Of a stretch of DNA of 64,000 nt, positions 1-8,672 are shown piece after piece; within the stretch, counting starts at the first letter, position 1; every line of letters begins with the position of its first letter. The notes below the pieces were generated by a model. The model had not been told where the DNA came from. It saw nothing but the letters and a program-made list of their open reading frames with translations, and searched no databases. Made by a program: the position numbers and the translations under genes. Origin of the DNA: GCA-016699975 sp964420045 (lineage in GTDB: Bacteria > Patescibacteriota > Minisyncoccia > Moranbacterales > UBA1568). The stretch lies in contig CAYQPQ010000001.1 of NCBI GenBank assembly GCA_964420045.1, positions 31,479 to 95,478 on the forward strand, read 5' to 3'.

Positions 1-2
1 GC

Positions 3-617
3 ATCATAACAATAGCGCTACTAATACATCTCCTCCTCAGAAGAGCAGAGGAAATTGAGCGTATCCGATACGAATCGATCGATGCGAAAAACTCTCTCGG
101 ATATCAGACCAAGAAACTTGAAGAATTGCGCGAACGCCAAACCCTCGGAGAGACCCTCTTAAGAAAACTTTCCGATGTGATTAGTAGCGGTGTATGGACG
201 TATAGTCCCCAGACATATGGACTTATGAAAATGGTGGCTACCCAGCAATCCGCTAAACTCAACTATTCAGGAGTGGCCATAGAGATTACCCTTGAAGCAA
301 AAACGACAAAGGAAGAAGCTGATAGAATGTTCGGAGAAGCAATCCTTCGCTGCTTTGACCAAGTTGTTCCAGAACAAGGAAACCTTCACATCCTTGCAAT
401 CCGATTCCTGGAAGAAACGATTAACCCTACAGGGTTTGAGCCCGTTGTCTTCATTCGCATACGAAAGCCCCTGCACAAAGAAGATATAGGGCAATGGGGG
501 TTTGCCGGATCAATCCGTGCCGGATGCCAAGCGCGCCGATTCACCATCGTAGTCCTCAGTCCTCCGGAAGGAGTCGGGAAATTCGAAGAGGCTCTTGTAA
601 ACCTCCATCAATTCTGA
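3..617 (+). CDS. Membrane-anchored protein of unknown function, 5' end outside window
   Basis: The frame is open from the first bases of the window, so the true start lies upstream; a TTG at 126 is in frame but the reading frame continues before it. The visible N-terminus is hydrophobic (IITIALLIHLLL), then a charged, probably coiled stretch (RRAEEIERIRYESID), then a globular part of about 160 residues. This suggests a single membrane anchor with a cytoplasmic or extracellular domain. I do not recognise the domain. A terminator-like hairpin follows 24 bases after the TGA stop, so this is probably the last gene of its unit. Function unknown. Confidence 0.6.
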   Translation: MITIALLIHLLLRRAEEIERIRYESIDAKNSLGYQTKKLEELRERQTLGETLLRKLSDVISSGVWTYSPQTYGLMKMVATQQSAKLNYSGVAIEITLEAKTTKEEADRMFGEAILRCFDQVVPEQGNLHILAIRFLEETINPTGFEPVVFIRIRKPLHKEDIGQWGFAGSIRAGCQARRFTIVVLSPPEGVGKFEEALVNLHQF

Positions 618-640
618 AAGTCATAAACAAAAATCCCATC

Positions 641-676
641 CCGGTACGCCCGCAAAGCGCGCCGGTTTTTATTTTC
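641..676 (+). terminator. Intrinsic terminator after the first gene
   Basis: A GC-rich hairpin with CCGG arms (641-644 and 662-665) and inner CGC/GCG pairing is followed directly by TTTTTATTTT. It lies 24 bases past the TGA stop at 615-617, the expected place for a rho-independent terminator. The remaining bases up to 832 show no gene. Confidence 0.6.
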
Positions 677-832
677 CTGTCGTTTTAGATTCGTCGTCTG
701 TTGTTTGTTGTAAGTTCCCTCACCTCCCTTCCCTCCCATCTGCTTCCTTGCTACAGTAGCCTTGGATTTGATACTTGGAATATGTGCTTTCTTTGGAACG
801 TGTAATTTTGAATTTGAAATTTTCACTCCCCT

Positions 833-1987
833 ATGCGTCTCTCCTATTCCTCCCTCGGCACGTATCAGACATGCCCTCTGAAGTATAAATTCAAAGAAAT
901 CGATCGGCTGAAAGAACCGAAATCGAAAGAAGCGGTCTTCGGCACGCTCGTCCACTCAACGCTGAAGTTCTTCCACGAACCGTCGCTCCTCCCGCCCTCG
1001 CTCGAAGACGCGCTCAATCACTTTTCCAAAAATTGGAACGATGCGGTCTATGACAATCCGGACGAAGAGCGCGCCGCCTTTTCCGCCGGCGTCGACATGA
1101 TTCGCCGCTATGCCGAGCACAATGACCCGACACAATTCACCATCGTCGCGCTCGAGAGTCCCTTTCAAATAGAGATCACCGACGCGAATGGCGCCACGCA
1201 CACCGTGAAAGGCATCATCGATCGCATCGACAAAACCGCAGATGGCTACGAAATCATCGACTACAAAACCGGGCGCAAACTCCCCTCGCAGGCGGATGTC
1301 GACACCAATCTCCAGCTCTCCGTCTATGCCAAGGCGTTTCTCGCCCGCTATCCGCACGAAGCTGAGCATCTCGACCGCCTCACGGTAAGCCTCTATTTTC
1401 TCAAACACGGCGTGAAGCTCTCCTCGCGACGAACCCTCGAAGATTTGAAAGGCGTCGACGATATTTTTCTCGAGACGATTGACAATATCGAAGCGGGACA
1501 CTTCGAGCCGCGAGTGAATCCGCTCTGTGACTGGTGCGGCTTCCAAAAAGTTTGCCCCATGTGGAAACACAAATTCCGCGAGCTCCGCACGGCAACCACC
1601 GAAGAAAAGGAACAAGCCGTCAACGACTACCTCGCCACCAAACGCGCCATCGAGCTCGACAAGCAAAAGCTCATGAAGCTCCAAGCAACGATACTCGAAT
1701 ACATGGACGCTGAGGATGTCGAACGGCTCTTTGGCGATGTCGGCATTATCGAGCGCGCACGAACACAGAAGTACGACTACGACGCCGGAAAGCTCCGCGA
1801 CCATCTCGAGCCCCTTGGCAAATGGGAGAGCGTGCTTGCAATCAATCAAACCCTCGTCAAAAAAACACTCGCCTCACTCCCCTTGGAAACCAGAAAACAA
1901 ATAGAAGCCGATACCAAAACGCCCGGCAAAGAAACCGTCACCCTTCGAGTCAAAAAAACACTCTCCGAAGATGGAGAGGCGGAGTAA
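833..1987 (+). CDS. PD-(D/E)XK nuclease, RecB/Cas4-like, with Fe-S type cysteines
   Basis: A 384-residue nuclease of the PD-(D/E)XK superfamily (PF12705-like, as in the AddB/RecB C-terminal domain and Cas4). Seen in order: an N-terminal SYSSLGTYQTCPLKYKF segment with the first cysteine (about residue 14), a histidine helix (GTLVHSTLKFFHE), GIIDRIDK, the catalytic EIIDYKTG motif (D and K), a QLSVYA motif IV helix, and a C-terminal CDWCGFQKVCPMW cluster that with the first Cys would hold a 4Fe-4S cluster. The family trims DNA ends in recombination and repair. No helicase partner or cas genes are adjacent, so this looks like a stand-alone exonuclease. It converges with the next gene, 2 bases between stops. 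Confidence 0.85.
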   Translation: MRLSYSSLGTYQTCPLKYKFKEIDRLKEPKSKEAVFGTLVHSTLKFFHEPSLLPPSLEDALNHFSKNWNDAVYDNPDEERAAFSAGVDMIRRYAEHNDPTQFTIVALESPFQIEITDANGATHTVKGIIDRIDKTADGYEIIDYKTGRKLPSQADVDTNLQLSVYAKAFLARYPHEAEHLDRLTVSLYFLKHGVKLSSRRTLEDLKGVDDIFLETIDNIEAGHFEPRVNPLCDWCGFQKVCPMWKHKFRELRTATTEEKEQAVNDYLATKRAIELDKQKLMKLQATILEYMDAEDVERLFGDVGIIERARTQKYDYDAGKLRDHLEPLGKWESVLAINQTLVKKTLASLPLETRKQIEADTKTPGKETVTLRVKKTLSEDGEAE

Positions 1988-1989
1988 AA

Positions 1990-2691
1990 TTACTGGTCAC
2001 TTCTGTCGGTACATACACGCGCATGATTTTCTCGCACCCCAAGAATCCAATGGATAGAGAGAAAGATCAGATACGACACGCCAATGCCCACCGAGAACAC
2101 CAATGAAATCGCCACCGCGCGTGCGAACCACACCGGATCACCATAGTGCGATACCGTATCGCGAAACACAAGAAAAGGATTGAGAAACACGTCCCAACTG
2201 TTCCACCGAAGAAATCGCCCAAGATACACTCCGACTCCCGAAAGCAGAATCACCGCAGCAACAATGCCCTGCGCCAAGGCGCGCCCCAGTGTTTTCCGAA
2301 GCGCACGATGCACCCGAAAGAGCGCGCCCAGACCAAAGAGAAGTCCCGCGAGAGCAAACGCAGCAATAAGCAAGAAGTCATACGCAAAGCTTTTCGATCC
2401 GGCATACTCCCACGGGAGATGTACAAAATCGGTGACAATATACGGCGCATTCGGAAAAAAGAACAGCCACAGCAAGAAGACTCCCCACAAGCCGCCCGTC
2501 ATACGCGCTTCCTTCCCGGCATACCACTCAAACAACACCGCTATCGCATATGGTATCGCCGCCAAAAGCAAATTCCAGAGCAGAAAAAAATATCCGTCCG
2601 TCCCCGCCACAAACATCCGCACCGCCAACAACAAAAACGCCCCCGTCAGCGAGAGATTGAGCATTATCAAAAAGATATTTCTCCGCGACAT
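1990..2691 (-). CDS. DUF1361 family integral membrane protein
   Basis: A 233-residue multi-pass membrane protein with about six hydrophobic helices. The FFPNAPYIVTDFVHL and GVGVYLGRFLRWNSWDVF segments match the conserved core I know from DUF1361 proteins, whose biochemical role is not established. The N-terminus (MSRRNIF, then a hydrophobic helix) supports the start at 2691. It is convergent with the RecB-like nuclease, and upstream lies a palindromic repeat and then the divergently placed cyclophilin gene, so it is probably transcribed alone. The short charged C-terminal tail (RVCTDRSDQ) is cytoplasmic or external; topology not resolved. Confidence 0.8.
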   Translation of the reverse strand: MSRRNIFLIMLNLSLTGAFLLLAVRMFVAGTDGYFFLLWNLLLAAIPYAIAVLFEWYAGKEARMTGGLWGVFLLWLFFFPNAPYIVTDFVHLPWEYAGSKSFAYDFLLIAAFALAGLLFGLGALFRVHRALRKTLGRALAQGIVAAVILLSGVGVYLGRFLRWNSWDVFLNPFLVFRDTVSHYGDPVWFARAVAISLVFSVGIGVSYLIFLSIHWILGVRENHARVCTDRSDQ

Positions 2692-2707
2692 ATCAAAAAT
2701 TCCCTCA

Positions 2708-2924
2708 GAACCTGTTTACAATCCCCTTATTCTACTCCGACTTTCAAACTTTGGCTGCAAAACATTCATATTTCGTCGGGTTACTCTCCGAGTAGTCCTC
2801 CCCGTCCGCAACACTTCGCGTAGCGATACGGGTGGACTCAATCTTCATGTTTTCCAGCCTACCGGCAGGCAGGTCGCTCAAAATTTGAAAGTCTCGTAAC
2901 GAAAGAGAGATTGTAAGCAGATTC
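2708..2924. repeat. Palindromic interspersed repeat A, diverged copy 1
   Basis: This approximately 217-base element shares internal blocks with copies at 14590 and 38795: TTTGGCTGCAAAACATTCA, TTTCGTCG, TCAATCTTCATGTTTT, and GACGAAAGAG-like sequence near the far end. Its ends are inverted repeats (2708-2723 against 2909-2924) but of different sequence from the other copies. It is longer because an insert carries a CCTACCGGCAGGCAGG block (about 2859-2874), the core of repeat family B. It fills most of the 353-base gap between the DUF1361 and cyclophilin genes; the rest holds the cyclophilin promoter. Confidence 0.75.
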
Positions 2925-2990
2925 TCAACAAAGTACCGAAAAATATACCATAGAAGTAGAATACTGTCTATTTCCGAAAATCCAAAAACC

Positions 2991-3019
2991 TTGAGAGAAG
3001 ATGTTTTTTTCTTTACAAT
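2991..3019 (+). promoter_or_regulatory. Sigma-70-type promoter of the cyclophilin gene
   Basis: TTGAGA (2991-2996), 17-base spacer, TACAAT (3014-3019). Transcription would begin near 3026, leaving a leader of about 19 bases with no Shine-Dalgarno match before the ATG at 3045. A longer in-frame reading from 2991 would start inside the promoter and is rejected. Confidence 0.6.
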
Positions 3020-3044
3020 AGAAACAAACTTTCCAGAAAACCGT

Positions 3045-3935
3045 ATGAAAAAGTTTCTCATTTCAATCACGCTCCTTGCCGCAATACTCACTCTCTCCGG
3101 ATGCTCGCAAGAGCCGGCGGCGGAAACGCTGCAGAGCAAGAAGGCGGGGGATTACAGCTATCTCTCGCGAGCATTCGGCGAAAGTCCGACAAATTCGAGT
3201 AACGCTACCACCAATAATCAACAAGTCGGTCAACAGACCCCCTCAGCCACGCCAAGAGAGCAAGCTCAACCGGCGACGCCGCACACGCCGTCGCCTACAC
3301 CGCAGGTTGCCGGCGATCAGACGTCGGCAGAGTCAGCGGCTCCCGCTGAAAACGAACCAGCTCCCACTGACGCAAAATCAACCACGAAAAACCCGTCAGT
3401 CGAAAAGGACACCTATCAAAAAGAAGACGACCTCTCATTCATTAAGAAATATGACGGCGCCGTCCTAAAGACAAGCGAAGGCTCTATCACCATACACTTC
3501 TACAATGACGACGCGCCGAAAACCGTGAATAATTTCTTCAAGCTCGCTGCAAATGATTTCTACGATGGCATCCGATTTCACCGAGTTATCAAGGGGTTCG
3601 TGATCCAAGCAGGTGACCCGAATTCCAAAGATGACAACTGGGCAGACGACGGGCAAGGCGGTCCCGGATATACCTTCGACGATGAGATCAATTCGCGCAA
3701 ACTCGTCGAAGGATCCGTCGCCATGGCAAACTCGGGACCAAATACCAATGGCTCGCAATTCTTCATCGTTACCGCCAAATCAACACCGCTGCTTGATGGG
3801 AAATACACCAACTTCGGCGAAGTAACGGACGGCATGGACATTGTCCGAAAGATCGAAAAAGTCGACACCGACGCCAACGATCACCCGAAAGAGAACATCG
3901 AAATCAAGCACATTGATTTTATCAAGAAGAAATAG
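3045..3935 (+). CDS. Lipoprotein cyclophilin-type peptidyl-prolyl cis-trans isomerase
   Basis: A 296-residue exported prolyl isomerase. It begins with a lipoprotein signal (MKKFLISITLLAAILTLSGC, lipobox LSGC, Cys20 as lipid site), followed by a Ser/Thr/Pro/Gln/Ala-rich linker of about 110 residues and a cyclophilin domain from about residue 140. The domain shows FHRVIKGFVIQAGDP (catalytic Arg), the GSQFFIVT strand and TNFGEVTDGMDIVRKI. It would act on secreted proteins at the outer face of the membrane, alongside the HtrA and parvulin genes further along. The start was chosen for the signal peptide and the promoter just upstream. Its stop lies 4 bases from that of the convergent DKNYY gene. 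Confidence 0.92.
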   Translation: MKKFLISITLLAAILTLSGCSQEPAAETLQSKKAGDYSYLSRAFGESPTNSSNATTNNQQVGQQTPSATPREQAQPATPHTPSPTPQVAGDQTSAESAAPAENEPAPTDAKSTTKNPSVEKDTYQKEDDLSFIKKYDGAVLKTSEGSITIHFYNDDAPKTVNNFFKLAANDFYDGIRFHRVIKGFVIQAGDPNSKDDNWADDGQGGPGYTFDDEINSRKLVEGSVAMANSGPNTNGSQFFIVTAKSTPLLDGKYTNFGEVTDGMDIVRKIEKVDTDANDHPKENIEIKHIDFIKKK

Positions 3936-3939
3936 TATT

Positions 3940-5796
3940 TCACTTTCCGACAGTCTTTCCGTTCCAGTACACAAAATTTTTATCTGCTGCCCACCCTCCA
4001 TACAAGGGAAGAAGCGTAAAAGTCTCTGCATCAGCCCCTCTCATGAGATTGCCTTCAAAATATATTTTTCCTGCAACCTTTGAATATCCGTCTCCCAAAT
4101 CATTTTTTGATGTATTCAGAAACGGTTTTCCTTCTTCCTTAGCCAGTAGATTTTGGAACATAACATCTTGTTGTTCCCGAGTTGCTTGAACAAACTGCAT
4201 CTGATTGACCACTTCTATTGACTTCCCTGTCACGATATCATATATAAGACCCGGTAGAGAAAGGTAGCGCGCACTTGTTCCACACCAATCCAGTTCCGTG
4301 TAATCCGCATGCAATCCACTCACTTTCTCTCCTCCTATGTATATAGCGCTACCTGACACTCCAACAGAGCCGCTATCCGTCCGATTGGCATTTCGCAGTA
4401 TAAAGAAATGTTTTGGGTCTGCACCAACAATCTTTCGGAATTCGAAGAAAACACCATCCTTGCCGATAAAATATCCTCCTTCCTGACGAAACGTCTTTGG
4501 ATCTATTTGAATCCTTGTGCCATCTCCATTTTTTGAGCATTCCAAAATCGAATCAAAATCACGAACATACCCAGCGTCTGAAATCTGCACACTTTCCGAC
4601 TGCACTCCCTTGAGAGGCTTTCCATTTCCATAGACCCTATACGCATCCTTTCCGACAATAAGATCACTCGCATATCCACCGCCACACCCACCAACAGAAA
4701 CAAAAGATGCAGCATCGGCCCCAGGAACACGCTTTCCCAAAAAGAATACGTCGTTTTTATCTTTTGAATACCCGTCAAAATATGAGAGAGACGGAGAAAA
4801 TGATGTCGGATCAGCTCCTTTAATCATGGTGTCCTGGTAATACACTTGCTTTTTATCTTTCCCGTAACTATATCCAACCACTTCAAATGAGGACACATCT
4901 GCACCAACAAGAACCTTATTGTTTATGTAAACCGAGTGGCGATCCCGATGGTATCGTCCATCACCAATCCTTTCAAAGCTGCTTGGGTCTGCATTCTCGA
5001 TTTTTTCCGCACCCATGTATACTGAGTTTTTATCTTGCGCCCATCCATCCATAACCTGAAATGTAGCCGCATCAGCGCCTTTCAATTCCTGGTTTTGATA
5101 ATAGATCCGAGAGCCATCCGTTATATAGGAATACCCATCAGCAATGATGCGAGCAGTTGAAACATCAATACCGTCCACCGGAAGAAGCTCCTGAAATGAT
5201 CCCCCGTATTCATCGGCATTGTAGTAATAGAGCGTGTTGTCGAAAATCCGCCAATATCGATTGTCATTTACTAGGAATTGTACACTCGGAAATGTGTAGA
5301 AATTCATGAAAAGCTCTTTCTTTGGGACACTGAGCGCCTTGCCCTCCAGAAACACCGCGTGATCATCCTCTGCCTCAAATGTATAGAAAGATCGATTCGG
5401 ATTCACGCGAAAACTCTGCACATCAGCATTCGGAACAATCTTTCCACGGTAATATATATTATTCTTATCTTTCGCATAATCACTGAAAACATATTCAACA
5501 CCTTCGTATCCAGAAAAAGTCGAGAAACTCGCCCTATCAACACTATCAACCAGCACACCATCGTACAACACCGACTGGTCGGTAGTTTTATATTTGTTTT
5601 GCTTCATGATAATTGTCACGCGATTTGACGTTTTACCCAAGGAAGTTGGGGTTGCTTCTTTACCATCTTTCTTTGGGGGTTCGGGTTGCAACTTTTCCGA
5701 TTTAAATATACTAATCAGAAAGGAGAAAAGGAGTATATACACCAACACCAAAACCACAAACAACACAACCAAAAGAATGTTTCTCATTACTCGCAT
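3940..5796 (-). CDS. Membrane-anchored DKNYY-repeat protein
   Basis: About 618 residues: an N-terminal membrane helix (NILLVVLFVVLVLVYILLFSF), a short KPEPP-type linker, then many repeats built on motifs such as KDKNNIYYRG, KDKKQVYYQD, KDKNDVFFLG and ADAASF. These are DKNYY repeats (PF13644), each about 25-35 residues and pairing a DK(N/K)xVYY strand with a G-A-D-xxSF strand. The family is of unknown function, probably a beta-rich extracellular array. ATGs at 5796 and 5787 are both possible; a longer TTG/ATG extension would run into the divergent kinase gene. Only 6 bases separate the two divergent start codons, so the promoters must lie in each other's coding sequence. Confidence 0.8.
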   Translation of the reverse strand: MRVMRNILLVVLFVVLVLVYILLFSFLISIFKSEKLQPEPPKKDGKEATPTSLGKTSNRVTIIMKQNKYKTTDQSVLYDGVLVDSVDRASFSTFSGYEGVEYVFSDYAKDKNNIYYRGKIVPNADVQSFRVNPNRSFYTFEAEDDHAVFLEGKALSVPKKELFMNFYTFPSVQFLVNDNRYWRIFDNTLYYYNADEYGGSFQELLPVDGIDVSTARIIADGYSYITDGSRIYYQNQELKGADAATFQVMDGWAQDKNSVYMGAEKIENADPSSFERIGDGRYHRDRHSVYINNKVLVGADVSSFEVVGYSYGKDKKQVYYQDTMIKGADPTSFSPSLSYFDGYSKDKNDVFFLGKRVPGADAASFVSVGGCGGGYASDLIVGKDAYRVYGNGKPLKGVQSESVQISDAGYVRDFDSILECSKNGDGTRIQIDPKTFRQEGGYFIGKDGVFFEFRKIVGADPKHFFILRNANRTDSGSVGVSGSAIYIGGEKVSGLHADYTELDWCGTSARYLSLPGLIYDIVTGKSIEVVNQMQFVQATREQQDVMFQNLLAKEEGKPFLNTSKNDLGDGYSKVAGKIYFEGNLMRGADAETFTLLPLYGGWAADKNFVYWNGKTVGK

Positions 5797-5802
5797 AGAA
5801 AT

Positions 5803-6327
5803 ATGATTATTTTCATAAACGGGGCAAGCAATTCCGGAAAAAGCACCCTTGCTCACCTCCTTGCCCGGAAAATCCAGAGGTCACTCGTTATTGAGATTGA
5901 TACACTCGTGAACGCTTCACGAAACTCTCATCCGATTCTTCGCGTTCAAGAGGCTGTGACATCCGGAGTGGCACTGATACACAAATATTCGTTGCAAGGT
6001 TATTCTGTTATCGTTCCATTCCCTCTTTCACCGGAACAGCACGCATTCTTTTGCAGGAATATGAAAACACTGGACAAAAACGTGTACTTCTTTACACTCT
6101 CCCCCTCGATGGAAACCATTCTCATCCCGCGCGGCAGTCGCCTCTTAACAGTCAAAGAGCAAGACCGCATTCGACACTTCTATCGACATTTACTTCACCA
6201 ACCATCATTCGGCATCATTATTGACAACAGCAATCAACTACCGCAAGAAACAGCAGACATAATGCTAAATCACATTCATCGCCTACAAAGCGATTCGTCC
6301 GTCGACTACCATTGGAGAATGGTTTGA
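5803..6327 (+). CDS. Small P-loop kinase, chloramphenicol-phosphotransferase-like fold
   Basis: A 174-residue P-loop protein starting MIIFINGASNSGKSTLAHLL, with Walker A GASNSGKS at about residues 7-14. The start and length resemble chloramphenicol phosphotransferase-like and AAA_33 kinases, which phosphorylate small molecules. ESLIDTLV-like features are reduced here to EIDTLVNASR. The substrate cannot be read from sequence, so it is not called a resistance gene. It is divergent from the DKNYY gene (6 bases apart) and its last 45 bases overlap the end of the acyl-CoA synthetase gene on the other strand. Confidence 0.7.
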   Translation: MIIFINGASNSGKSTLAHLLARKIQRSLVIEIDTLVNASRNSHPILRVQEAVTSGVALIHKYSLQGYSVIVPFPLSPEQHAFFCRNMKTLDKNVYFFTLSPSMETILIPRGSRLLTVKEQDRIRHFYRHLLHQPSFGIIIDNSNQLPQETADIMLNHIHRLQSDSSVDYHWRMV

Positions 6328-8403
6328 AGATTTTGGATAGACAATGAGCGGGTTGATATCGAGTTCGCGAATATCGGGAAAATCTGTGAGGAGCCGAGAG
6401 AGTCGGCCGACGCACTCGAGGATAGGGTTTGTATCATATCGATCACCGCCGCGAGCGCCGTCCAAAAGCGGAAATATGCGGAGCTTCTGAAGCATGATAT
6501 TGGCGCGACTCGGCGAAATCGGAACCAGACCAAATGCCGCGTCTTTCAGAATTTCCACATAAATGCCGCCGCTTCCCAACATGAGGGTCTGTCCGAGATT
6601 CGGGTCACGGAAACTCCCCGCGATCAGTTCGATGCCACCCTTCGCTGCCATCTCCATACACAAGACGCCGTCGAGTTTCGCTTCGGGAGAAGAGACTTTC
6701 ACGCGATCCATAATCGACTGAAACGATGCTCGAGCATTCTCTGTTGAAACATTGAGGAGAACACCGCCCGCATCGCTTTTATGTGTAATATCTTCCGAAA
6801 GAACCTTCAAAGCACACGGCGTACCAATTTTGCGAACCACGGTTTCGGCTTCATCTGCCGTGGTCGCAACACCGTATCGCGGCACAGGGAATCCGTATGC
6901 CGAAAACACATCGAGCGCTTCCGCTGCCGATAATGATGTTCTGCTGGATATTTTCACCGTGTGGAAAATTTCCTCGACTCGATTCCGGTCAACCGCTTCC
7001 GAGACCGCAATCGTCGAGAATGTTCCTTGGTCGGCGGACATCGCCTTTCTTGCTTCGCAAAAACTTGAGAGCGCCGCCAGCATTCGTATGCCGTCTTCCG
7101 GAAAGCCCACAACCGGCACTTTCTTTCGCAAGAGCGTCTTGACGCCGCGCGCCACTAGAGACCCTCCCATGAATGCGACGACAATGGGCACTGTAGACAT
7201 CTTGGCACGTTCCGCTATTCCTTCGGCTATCATTTCGACATCCGTCATGGATTGCGGCGTGAGCACGACGAGCGCCATCTGAACGGACGGATCCGCGAGA
7301 ACAACATCAAGCGTGCGAGCGTATCGATCACTCTTCGCGTCACCCAAAATATCAACGGGATTTTTCACGCCCGCTGCACTCGGCAAGAACGAACGAAGGT
7401 CCGTCATCGTCGTCTCAGAAAGCGGCGCAAGCGCAAGTCCCGACTGAAGCGCCGCATCAGTCGAGAGCACACCGGGACCACCGGCATTGGTCAGTATCGC
7501 AACATGATTTCCCAGAGGGAGCGGTAAGAGCGAGAATCCTCGAGCAAGCAAGAACAACTCTTCCGCCGTCTCAGCGCGGAGAATGCCCGACTCTTCAAAG
7601 AGCGCCTCATAGCTCGCGTCATTACCTGCAAGCGACCCCGTATGCGACGAGAGCGCCGCCGCACCCGCCGACGTCTTTCCCGATTTGAGAATGATGATCG
7701 GCTTTGGACGCTTTGTCTGCGCCATCGCGCGCGCCGCTTGTCGTATCACCTCTGGATGGCGCAAGTCCTCGGCATATATCGCTATGACCGACGTCTTTTT
7801 GTCTGACGCAAAATACGAAAGCAATGCCGATTCATCAAGCACCGCCTTGTTTCCCAGACTCACGAACTTCGAAAATCCGACACCGATATTCGCCGCCATG
7901 TCGAGCACCGCTGTCCCAAGTGCACCGCTCTGCGACAAAAAAGCGATATTCCCTTTCTTTGGGAGCGTGCGAGCAAAAGAAGCATTCATCGAGAGGTGTG
8001 GATTGACCACACCGAGACAATTCGGACCAAGCAGCGCCACGTCTCCCGAACGGGCAATCTCGGCAATCTCCGCTTCAAGCTCAGCATTCCCTGCCTCGTG
8101 AAATCCGGCAGAGATAACAACTGCGCTTTTCACTCCCTTGGCAACCGCCTCGCGCAACACGACTGGGACAATCGGTGCCGGCACCGCCACAAGAGCGCAG
8201 TCGATTTCTCCTTCAATTGCCGCGAGATTCGGGTAGCAGCGCCGTTCATAGAGCGATTCCGTTTTCGGATTGACCGGGTAGATTTCCCCTCGATATTTCT
8301 GCTCAACCAGATTCTTCACGATATCATTGCCAACACTCCCAATTCGCGTCGACGCACCCACCACGGCAATCGACTTTGGCTCAAACAACGATTGAATATT
8401 CAT
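6283..8403 (-). CDS. Acetate--CoA ligase (ADP-forming), fused alpha-beta form
   Basis: A 706-residue ADP-forming acyl-CoA synthetase, which converts acyl-CoA, ADP and phosphate into the acid, CoA and ATP. In order: CoA-binding Rossmann domain (SLFEPKSIAVVGAS at the start), succinyl-CoA-synthetase-like flavodoxin domain (NIAFLSQSGALG), a third domain with the phospho-histidine loop SSHTGSLAGND (His near residue 260), and a C-terminal ATP-grasp domain (about 490-706; GVLCMEMAAKGGIELIAGSFRDPNLG). The start at 8403 is set by the family N-terminus; an in-frame extension to 8505 has no family sequence. The enzyme gives substrate-level ATP in fermentative archaea and many CPR bacteria. Its 3' end overlaps the kinase gene tail to tail. 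Confidence 0.92.
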   Translation of the reverse strand: MNIQSLFEPKSIAVVGASTRIGSVGNDIVKNLVEQKYRGEIYPVNPKTESLYERRCYPNLAAIEGEIDCALVAVPAPIVPVVLREAVAKGVKSAVVISAGFHEAGNAELEAEIAEIARSGDVALLGPNCLGVVNPHLSMNASFARTLPKKGNIAFLSQSGALGTAVLDMAANIGVGFSKFVSLGNKAVLDESALLSYFASDKKTSVIAIYAEDLRHPEVIRQAARAMAQTKRPKPIIILKSGKTSAGAAALSSHTGSLAGNDASYEALFEESGILRAETAEELFLLARGFSLLPLPLGNHVAILTNAGGPGVLSTDAALQSGLALAPLSETTMTDLRSFLPSAAGVKNPVDILGDAKSDRYARTLDVVLADPSVQMALVVLTPQSMTDVEMIAEGIAERAKMSTVPIVVAFMGGSLVARGVKTLLRKKVPVVGFPEDGIRMLAALSSFCEARKAMSADQGTFSTIAVSEAVDRNRVEEIFHTVKISSRTSLSAAEALDVFSAYGFPVPRYGVATTADEAETVVRKIGTPCALKVLSEDITHKSDAGGVLLNVSTENARASFQSIMDRVKVSSPEAKLDGVLCMEMAAKGGIELIAGSFRDPNLGQTLMLGSGGIYVEILKDAAFGLVPISPSRANIMLQKLRIFPLLDGARGGDRYDTNPILECVGRLSRLLTDFPDIRELDINPLIVYPKSSNHSPMVVDGRIAL

Positions 8404-8672
8404 AAAGAGGAGATTTGCAAACGAACAACGCACAGCCATCAGCTTACGACAAACAATGAAACCACCTCTATCATACCAGCCCACTGTCCACTCGCCAACA
8501 GCCAAATTTCACACCATGCCAGCAACATTCATCACTCTCATAGGGGCACCCTTCGTGAATACCCTCCCCCGAGAATGCTTCCTTCCCAAATACCCAACAC
8601 CTTACCCTACAGGTACGCACTCATGCACAAAATAAAAGGAGGGGAAGAAACGGAGAAAAAAGCTAGCAACGT
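8404..8672. other. Gene-free gap between acs and AAA ATPase genes
   Basis: 269 bases upstream of acs and downstream of the DUF4143 ATPase gene. I see no tRNA, no convincing intrinsic terminator and no strong promoter. Short runs resembling GTTGTTCGTTTGC and CTTACGACAAACAATG recall low-complexity spacer sequence also seen near 690, 9970 and 13960. Confidence 0.4.

Noticed and set aside
833..1987. Cas4 of a CRISPR system
   Set aside because: The nuclease has the Cas4-like Cys pattern but there are no cas genes or repeats nearby, and the length (384 residues) fits RecB-like nucleases better.
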